A DNA stretch of 8,024 nucleotides from contig CAMWUH010000084.1 of assembly GCA_947177325.1 (NCBI GenBank), positions 1 to 8,024 of the forward strand. The letters are read 5' to 3'. Position 1 is the first letter of the stretch. Every line of letters begins with the position of its first letter. The notes beneath the pieces were generated by a model, which did not search any database, was not told the origin of the DNA, and saw only the letters and a list, made by a program, of their open reading frames with translations. Shown piece after piece: positions 1 through 4,623 of the stretch. This DNA comes from an uncultured Bacteroidales bacterium (GTDB taxonomy: Bacteria > Bacteroidota > Bacteroidia > Bacteroidales > Muribaculaceae). The translations under genes were made by a program, and so were the position numbers.

Positions 1-876
1 GAAGATGATGCAGGGAGATTTCTCTTTTGCCTGGCGGAAGAGGTCGCGAACGCGTGAGGCTCCGACGCCCACAAACATTTCAACAAAATCACTACCCGAC
101 ATTGAGAAGAACGGCACATCAGCTTCGCCGGCAACTGCTTTCGCGAGCAGGGTTTTACCTGTGCCGGGAGGGCCAACGAGCAGAGCGCCTTTAGGAATTT
201 TACCGCCAAGGTCGGTGTATCGTTTGGGATTCTTTAAGAACTCTACGATTTCTTCAATCTCGGTTTTTGCCTCTGACAATCCGGCAACATCCTTAAATGT
301 TACTTTATTGGCGGAGTTTTTGTCAAAAACCTGGGCTTTTGATTTGCCTACGGAGAAAACGCCTCCGTCGCCACCCATTCCGCGGCCCGACATGCGACGC
401 ATCAACCATATCCAGAACACAACGAGGAGTAAAACCGGCCCGAATGACCACAACAGGGTTGACCATCCGTTGCTGCCATCCTTATAGTTGATGTTGTTGA
501 TATGGATGCCATTTTTCTTCCATTCGTTGAGCTGATTGTCAAATGATGTCACGGATCCGATGGTGGTGTAAACTTCGGCGGCGTCACGCGAGTCAGCGGG
601 GTTGAATTTGTCGCCGAAATATATTTTGGCAAATGAGTCGGTCAGCTCAGCCTGAGCTGTGCCTTTGTTTTTGGTAATTGTGATAGACGAAACGCCTGTA
701 TTAACAACAGAGTCGCCGGGTACGATCAAATTCAAAAATTCGTTGTACGACACTTTCTTCGCAACAGTGTTGTTGTTCATAAAAAAAATCGCTCCAATCA
801 CACAAATGATGATTGCATACATCCAGATGATATTGAAGTTGAAGCGAATGGGGCCTTGTTTGCCGTTTTTAGCCAT
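1..876 (-). CDS. ftsH: ATP-dependent zinc metalloprotease FtsH, N-terminal part (cut by window edge)
   Basis: FtsH is a membrane-anchored AAA+ protease that extracts and degrades misfolded or regulatory membrane proteins, working as a hexamer facing the cytoplasm. The 292 visible codons, read from an ATG at 876-874, show a short basic N-terminus, a first membrane segment at about residues 16-33, an extracytoplasmic domain to about 137, a second membrane segment at about 139-159 ending in LMRRM, and a Gly-rich linker. The AAA domain follows, with VTFKDVAG and the Walker A motif GPPGTGKT at residues 235-242. The frame runs off the window at PCIIF, exactly where Walker B (IDE) would begin, so the second half of the AAA domain and the HEXXH zinc protease domain are not visible. 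It lies 94 bases downstream of rsfS on the same strand, an arrangement known in Bacteroidetes, and is probably co-transcribed with it. A run of eight T lies in codons 30-32. The identification is secure. Confidence 0.97.
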   Translation of the reverse strand, partial: MAKNGKQGPIRFNFNIIWMYAIIICVIGAIFFMNNNTVAKKVSYNEFLNLIVPGDSVVNTGVSSITITKNKGTAQAELTDSFAKIYFGDKFNPADSRDAAEVYTTIGSVTSFDNQLNEWKKNGIHINNINYKDGSNGWSTLLWSFGPVLLLVVFWIWLMRRMSGRGMGGDGGVFSVGKSKAQVFDKNSANKVTFKDVAGLSEAKTEIEEIVEFLKNPKRYTDLGGKIPKGALLVGPPGTGKTLLAKAVAGEADVPFFSMSGSDFVEMFVGVGASRVRDLFRQAKEKSPCIIF

Positions 877-970
877 GTTATTTTTAACAAAAGAGATTGA
901 TGAATTTGGAGAGATATAAATTAGATTGTAGGAGTAGATGGGAAATATCGCGAGAAGCTATAACCGGCGA

Positions 971-1327
971 TTAGTCGAGGTCGGCTACTTCGGTGATTTT
1001 TGCATCGCTCCAGAGGTCTTCAAGGTTATAGCGTTGGCGCGCTTCGGGGAGAAAAACGTGAACGAGAGTGTCGCCATAATCTATAACAATCCATTCAGAG
1101 TTGGCATACCCATCGTAGTTATATGGCTTGATATCGCCATGTTTCTGCACGTATTCTCTAACCGAATCGGCCACTGAAGCCACTTGCATTGATGAAGTGC
1201 CCTCGCATATAATAAATTTAGATGCGGCCGCCGATTCAATTTCGCTGAGGTCAACTATGGTTATGCCGCGACCTTTGCGGTCTTGAATACCGTCAATGAT
1301 GAGTTGTTGTAAAGGTTGTTGTGTCAT
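971..1327 (-). CDS. rsfS: Ribosomal silencing factor RsfS (Iojap/DUF143 family)
   Basis: RsfS binds ribosomal protein uL14 on the large subunit and blocks joining with the small subunit, lowering translation in starvation. The 118-residue product starts MTQQPLQQLI and carries the whole Iojap core: GITIVDLSEI near residue 20, the FIICEG strand, the NSEWIVIDYGD segment, then VHVFLPEARQRYNLEDLW close to the C-terminus. I chose the ATG at 1327-1325 because it gives the usual family length of about 115-120 residues. An in-frame ATG at 1369 would add 14 residues with no family counterpart. The gene follows a FtsX-type permease after a 136-base gap and precedes ftsH by 94 bases. A -7 promoter box at 1410-1417 could drive rsfS-ftsH on its own. 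The family call is strong; the exact start is less certain. Confidence 0.93.
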   Translation of the reverse strand: MTQQPLQQLIIDGIQDRKGRGITIVDLSEIESAAASKFIICEGTSSMQVASVADSVREYVQKHGDIKPYNYDGYANSEWIVIDYGDTLVHVFLPEARQRYNLEDLWSDAKITEVADLD

Positions 1328-1409
1328 ATTGTTTTTTAACGTTGTCAGCCTATGGCTCTTAAAAAGCATGTGTCGATGACGAAATATGCATTATATGTCT
1401 AATAAACGA

Positions 1410-1417
1410 CAAAGATA
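1410..1417 (-). promoter_or_regulatory. Candidate Bacteroidetes -7 promoter box for rsfS-ftsH
   Basis: Read on the minus strand, these bases are TATCTTTG, a full match to the Bacteroidetes -7 consensus TAnnTTTG. Transcription would start near 1402-1405, giving a leader of about 75 bases before the rsfS ATG. The -33 element is poor: the nearest TTTG (1433-1430) is only 12 bases away, against the usual spacing of about 20. It lies just downstream of a terminator-like hairpin, which fits an operon boundary. Confidence 0.45.
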
Positions 1418-1441
1418 ATAAAAAAAGTTCAAATTACTATT

Positions 1442-1463
1442 AAAAAAATGTTGCCCTCCGGCA
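1442..1463 (-). terminator. Possible weak intrinsic terminator after the permease gene
   Basis: Directly after the permease stop codon, the minus strand reads TGCC, a GGAG loop, GGCA, then ACA and seven T. The stem is only four pairs, three of them G-C, so termination would be partial at best. The placement between a stop codon and a good -7 box is what makes it worth recording; the hairpin alone would be weak evidence. Confidence 0.3.
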
Positions 1464-2747
1464 TTATTCATATCTGACGGTTTGCGCCGGTGAAATACGC
1501 CCTATTATCAGAGATGGCAGAAGCATTGCTGCCAATATCACTACAATCGCAGCGGCGTTCACTATTATTAATGTAACTACCGATAAATTCATCGGCACAT
1601 AGTTTAGGAAATAGGATTCGGGATTAAGCGGAATTATGTGAGTGGCCGATTGGACAGCCACAATTCCAATCGTTATGATATTGCCGACAACTAACCCGAT
1701 CAGCGCAATGCGCCCTATGAGAAAAATGAACACATGGCGTATCAAGCGGTTAGGAGAGCCGAGAGTCTTGAGTAGACCGATAAGTCGAGTGCGCTCCAGA
1801 ATGATTATAAAGAGTGTGGCAACGAGAGTGAAAAGCGTAATCAACGCCATCAACACAATCATTACTACCACATTGGTGTCGAGCAAAGCAAGCCAGTTGA
1901 AGTAGTGGGCAGCCGTCTCGATTATGGAGCTGACCGATAGCAATTCAGTTTCTTCATTGCCCAGGCTTCGTTGTTGCAGATAATATTGGTCAAAAGCTGA
2001 TTGTAATTCTAATGTTTTGTCGGTCAGTGAATTGAAGTCGATATTTCGTAACTCAATCGCGTTGCCTTCGTTTAATGAAGTCAGAGCAATGCCGTCGAGC
2101 ATTGATTTTGAGGCGTATGCAATGTTGCGGTCGTAGGTTGAGAAGTGAGAATTGTAGGTGGCTGCGACCTGCGGGTTTCGGACTTTGATTTTATTGCCGT
2201 CGAAAAAAACGGTGTTGACCTTGTCGCCCGGTTTCAGTTGGAGTTCGGAAGCAACCTCTTCGGATAGTATCAGCATCGGGTCGCCGTCAGCCATAAATAA
2301 TGAATCAACGGCTTCGGGATTGCCTGATGTGATCATACTCTGCAGAAAGGAGGTGTCGTGGTCAGGAGCATAGCTTCTAAGCTGAATTGCGCTGAAGTTA
2401 TCGGGCGTTTTCAGCATTGCCTCAAACCGCAATGCCACGCTAACCTCTGCCTCGGGCGCCACTTGGCGGATAATCGAGTTAATGGCTTCATTTAGTTCAA
2501 TTCCCTCGGTTGACATACGGTAGCCATACTCCGACGACTCCAGCGGCGTCAGCGTTATTTGAGCTTCAAAGCCGGCAATTTTGTTTTTTATGGCACTCTG
2601 AAAACCCGAAGTAACAGCCAGTGTCAGCAACATCACGGCAATGGAGATGGCCACACTGACAGTGGCAACCTTGACGGCAAGCGATTTTTTGCTGCCGGCA
2701 TTGTTGCCGAGCGACAGACGGCGTGCAATTTCTATGGCTAACCTCAC
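1464..2747 (-). CDS. FtsX/LolCE-type ABC transporter permease
   Basis: This is a 427-residue permease of the MacB/FtsX superfamily, the type that works with a separate ABC ATPase to release lipoproteins from the inner membrane or to transmit mechanical force. It shows the classic layout: a short cytoplasmic N-terminus, one membrane segment at about residues 27-49, a large extracytoplasmic domain to about 290, then three membrane segments at about 292-317, 339-365 and 390-413. The cytoplasmic loop ERTRLIGLLKTLG (318-330), which couples to the ATPase, is typical, as is the ISPAQTVRYE tail. The start is a GTG at 2747-2745: an in-frame TGA lies eight codons upstream with no ATG between. It follows the aminotransferase by 47 bases on the same strand, so the two are probably co-transcribed. 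No ATPase gene is in the window. LolC/LolE-like is the closest call, but the substrate cannot be told from sequence. Confidence 0.88.
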   Translation of the reverse strand: MRLAIEIARRLSLGNNAGSKKSLAVKVATVSVAISIAVMLLTLAVTSGFQSAIKNKIAGFEAQITLTPLESSEYGYRMSTEGIELNEAINSIIRQVAPEAEVSVALRFEAMLKTPDNFSAIQLRSYAPDHDTSFLQSMITSGNPEAVDSLFMADGDPMLILSEEVASELQLKPGDKVNTVFFDGNKIKVRNPQVAATYNSHFSTYDRNIAYASKSMLDGIALTSLNEGNAIELRNIDFNSLTDKTLELQSAFDQYYLQQRSLGNEETELLSVSSIIETAAHYFNWLALLDTNVVVMIVLMALITLFTLVATLFIIILERTRLIGLLKTLGSPNRLIRHVFIFLIGRIALIGLVVGNIITIGIVAVQSATHIIPLNPESYFLNYVPMNLSVVTLIIVNAAAIVVILAAMLLPSLIIGRISPAQTVRYE

Positions 2748-2794
2748 GCGAGTTTCTGATTGCTGTGTTCAATGGTTTCTAATGCACTCAGGGC

Positions 2795-3997
2795 TTATTT
2801 ATCAACCCGGCCGGGATAAGCTTCAAGGGCGTGGCGGAGCACTTCCAGAGCATCGTGCAAGTCAGTTTTGTTGAGCACATAAGCCATTCTGACCTCGTTG
2901 CGCCCGCGCTCCGGATTGGTGTAGAAGCCCGATGCGGGAGCCATAAACACGGTGGCGCCGTTGTATTCAAATTCGCGCAAACACCATTGACAAAACTTGT
3001 CGGCATCATCAACCGGCAGGCTTACCACGGTGTAGAATGCTCCCATAGGTATCGGAGAGTAAACACCGGGAATACGGTTAAGCCCGTCGATGAGAAATTT
3101 GCGTCGCTCCACATATTCGTTGTAGGTCATCAGCATATAATCGCGCGAGGCATCAATCGAAGCTTCTGCAACTATCTGGCCTAACAAGGGGGGGGACAAA
3201 CGAGCTTGGCAGAATTTCATGACATTCTTTTTCAGCTCGGCATGCTTGGTGATAATGGCGCCGATGCGAATGCCGCACTCGCTGTAGCGCTTCGAAACAG
3301 AATCAATCAGCACTACCTGATTTTCAATTCCTTTAAGGTGAAATGCTGAAATGTAGGGAGCTCCCGTATAGCAAAATTCACGATAAACCTCGTCGGAAAA
3401 CAAAAATAAGTCGTGTTTCTTAACCAAATCGCGTATTTGGTTCATCTCTTTCTGAGTGTAGAGATAGCCTGTTGGGTTGTTAGGGTTGCAGATTAAAATA
3501 CCCTTGGTGCGTGGAGTAATCAGCTCCTCAAACTTCTCTACCGGAGGCAACGCAAATCCCTCCTCAATCGACGACGGAATGGTAACGATTTTTGCACCGG
3601 CAGAAATAGCAAATGCCATATAGTTGGCATAAGCCGGCTCGGGCACGATGATTTCATCGCCGGGGTCAAGGCAAGCCATGAACGCAAACAATACGGCTTC
3701 AGATCCGCCCGTAGTTACGATAATATCGTCAACATCAACATCGATGTTAAACGTAGCATAATAATCTTTCAGCTTTTTGCGAAGTGAGAGTAATCCCTCC
3801 GAGGGGGAATATTCCAGGGTAGTGCGGTCGATATGTTTCAGCGCCTCCAGGCCCTCAGCCGGAGATGGGAGGTCAGGTTGACCGATATTTAAATGGTAAA
3901 CCTTAACGCCGCGAGCTTTGGCTTCATTGCTCAGAGGCACGAGTTTACGAATAGGAGAAGCGGGCATGTCAATGCCGCGTTGTGATATCTGTGGCAT
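2795..3997 (-). CDS. PLP-dependent class I aminotransferase (aspartate aminotransferase-like)
   Basis: A cytoplasmic fold-type I aminotransferase that moves an amino group between an amino acid and a 2-oxoacid using pyridoxal phosphate. The 400-residue length is normal. Visible landmarks are NIGQPDLPSP near the N-terminus, TTGGSEAV (phosphate binding), NPNNPTG at residues 171-177, D202 and Y205 in SDEVYREF (ring nitrogen and oxygen contacts), the Schiff-base lysine K236 in SVSKRYS, and R370 in EVRMAYV, which would hold the substrate carboxylate. The ATG at 3997-3995 fits; a second in-frame ATG ten codons later is possible. It is first in the minus-strand run, with a promoter candidate 67-98 bases upstream. 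A run of eight C on the coding strand (3195-3188) lies in the codons for SPPL. The substrate is not certain: aspartate is the usual annotation, but related enzymes use other amino acids. Confidence 0.92.
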   Translation of the reverse strand: MPQISQRGIDMPASPIRKLVPLSNEAKARGVKVYHLNIGQPDLPSPAEGLEALKHIDRTTLEYSPSEGLLSLRKKLKDYYATFNIDVDVDDIIVTTGGSEAVLFAFMACLDPGDEIIVPEPAYANYMAFAISAGAKIVTIPSSIEEGFALPPVEKFEELITPRTKGILICNPNNPTGYLYTQKEMNQIRDLVKKHDLFLFSDEVYREFCYTGAPYISAFHLKGIENQVVLIDSVSKRYSECGIRIGAIITKHAELKKNVMKFCQARLSPPLLGQIVAEASIDASRDYMLMTYNEYVERRKFLIDGLNRIPGVYSPIPMGAFYTVVSLPVDDADKFCQWCLREFEYNGATVFMAPASGFYTNPERGRNEVRMAYVLNKTDLHDALEVLRHALEAYPGRVDK

Positions 3998-4063
3998 AAA
4001 AAATTATAGTCAAAGAAAACTGTAAAATTGTCGTAAAAGAGAATTGTTTTCTTTATGATGATG

Positions 4064-4095
4064 CAAATTTAATAAAAATCGCCCCAACTAACAAT
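4064..4095 (-). promoter_or_regulatory. Candidate promoter for the aminotransferase-permease genes
   Basis: On the minus strand the -7 box TAAATTTG (4071-4064) fully matches TAnnTTTG, and ATTG (4095-4092) matches three of four bases of the -33 TTTG, with 20 bases between them, the expected spacing. Transcription would begin near 4056-4059, giving a leader of about 60 bases before the ATG at 3997. It is back to back with the plus-strand promoter at 4145. Confidence 0.55.
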
Positions 4096-4144
4096 TTTTT
4101 AAATAATTTTTGCGCCGTATCATATTTTTCTTCATGTTTTTTCG

Positions 4145-4152
4145 TATCTTTG
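4145..4152 (+). promoter_or_regulatory. Candidate -7 promoter box of the plus-strand leader upstream of feoAB
   Basis: TATCTTTG is a full match to the Bacteroidetes -7 consensus. The expected -33 position (about 4122-4126) is AT-rich without a clear TTTG. A transcript would start near 4157-4160, inside the palindrome at 4153-4164, and would run through the hairpin at 4162-4192 and the small reading frame at 4238 towards feoAB. Confidence 0.5.
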
Positions 4153-4192
4153 GCCATTAATGGCTGACCTCCCATATCGAGGAAAATCAGCC
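4153..4192 (+). promoter_or_regulatory. Palindrome plus bulged hairpin at the predicted transcript start
   Basis: Two overlapping symmetric elements sit right after the -7 box. The first is a perfect 12-base palindrome, GCCATTAATGGC (4153-4164), placed across the expected start site as a repressor operator often is. The second is a hairpin: GGCTGA (4162-4167) pairs with TCAGCC (4187-4192), and inside it CCTC (4168-4171) pairs with GAGG (4179-4182), with an AAAA bulge on the 3' side and a seven-base loop. They share GGC at 4162-4164, so in RNA the palindrome's own four-pair hairpin and the larger hairpin cannot both form. There is no T-tract after the hairpin, so it is not an ordinary terminator. 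No known riboswitch class was recognised; function is unknown. Confidence 0.45.
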
Positions 4193-4237
4193 TTCGCTAA
4201 TAAAGATATAGAATAATGAAAAAGGGGCGGAAAAGAT

Positions 4238-4471
4238 TTGTCGGCAGGCAATCATTTTGATGACAAAGAAATATCATGGTCATCTGATAATCAGGCGATG
4301 AAAGTAATTTTTGAGAACGAATTTGTGTTATTGGATTCGTTGACATTTAGACCCGGTTCCTCAGTATTAACATTAACAAATATTGGGGAACAGAGTCTAA
4401 TAACTGACGCAATGGTAATAGAAATTGTGCCGTTAGATAGCTCCATTGCAGAGGGGCAGTCTATTGAATAA
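4238..4471 (+). CDS. Small reading frame, possible remnant of a golvesin/Xly-type CBD-like domain
   Basis: A 77-residue frame from a TTG at 4238 to TAA at 4469-4471; an in-frame ATG at 4298 would give 57 residues. The upstream frame is closed by a TGA at 4217. The C-terminal half (EFVLLDSLTF, then PGSSVLTLTN, then ITDAMVIEIV) resembles, from memory, the last strands of golvesin/Xly CBD-like domains of secreted Bacteroidetes proteins, where the pattern is W-V-x-L-G, F-x-F, G-x-x-x-V-x-L-x-N, then a-D-A-V. The N-terminal strands of such a domain and any signal peptide are missing. In another frame, an ATG at 4216 opens a 14-codon peptide, MKKGRKRFVGRQSF, that overlaps the start of this frame; it could be what is left of the original gene start after an internal deletion. 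Codons are more AT-rich than in neighbouring genes. It may be a decayed gene, a real small gene, or chance. Confidence 0.35.
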   Translation: MSAGNHFDDKEISWSSDNQAMKVIFENEFVLLDSLTFRPGSSVLTLTNIGEQSLITDAMVIEIVPLDSSIAEGQSIE

Positions 4472-4537
4472 TAGGTTATTATGGCGCCTCCACTGTGATG
4501 CTTATTTAGAATGGGTATAAATAAAGTTGGGAAAATT

Positions 4538-4569
4538 GTTGCAAATGAGGGGAGATTTTGCGACCTTTG
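4538..4569 (+). promoter_or_regulatory. Candidate promoter directly upstream of feoAB
   Basis: GACCTTTG (4562-4569) matches seven of eight positions of TAnnTTTG, and GTTG (4538-4541) matches three of four positions of the -33 TTTG, with a 20-base spacer. Transcription would start near 4575, leaving a leader of about 50 bases before the feoAB ATG. It does not depend on the stronger -7 box about 420 bases upstream. No convincing Fur box was seen near it. Confidence 0.5.
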
Positions 4570-4623
4570 CATCGTTTTCTTTAACTGATTTATAACTGTT
4601 TCATATTTTCATCACGGTAACTC

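Noticed and set aside
938..1177. Open frame of 79 codons on the plus strand opposite rsfS
   Set aside because: It is antisense to a confident rsfS gene and its product resembles no family; a shadow of the real frame.
2566..2772. 68-codon minus-strand frame overlapping the permease start, beginning with ATG
   Set aside because: The permease N-terminal membrane segment is clearly in the other frame from the GTG at 2747; this Cys/Gln/Arg-rich product is a frame shadow.
4284..4294. CTGATAATCAG palindrome, resembling half of a Fur box
   Set aside because: It is only 11 bases, inside the small reading frame, far from the feoAB -7 box, and lacks the second half of a Fur site; too weak to call an operator.
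4468..4482. ATAATA-ggt-TATTAT hairpin after the small frame
   Set aside because: An A-T only 6-bp stem with no T-tract; expected by chance in AT-rich intergenic DNA.
4291..4572. 93-codon minus-strand frame between the aminotransferase and feoAB
   Set aside because: It overlaps the plus-strand small frame and the feoAB promoter candidate, has low-complexity Asn/Ser/Ile composition, and shows no recognisable domain.
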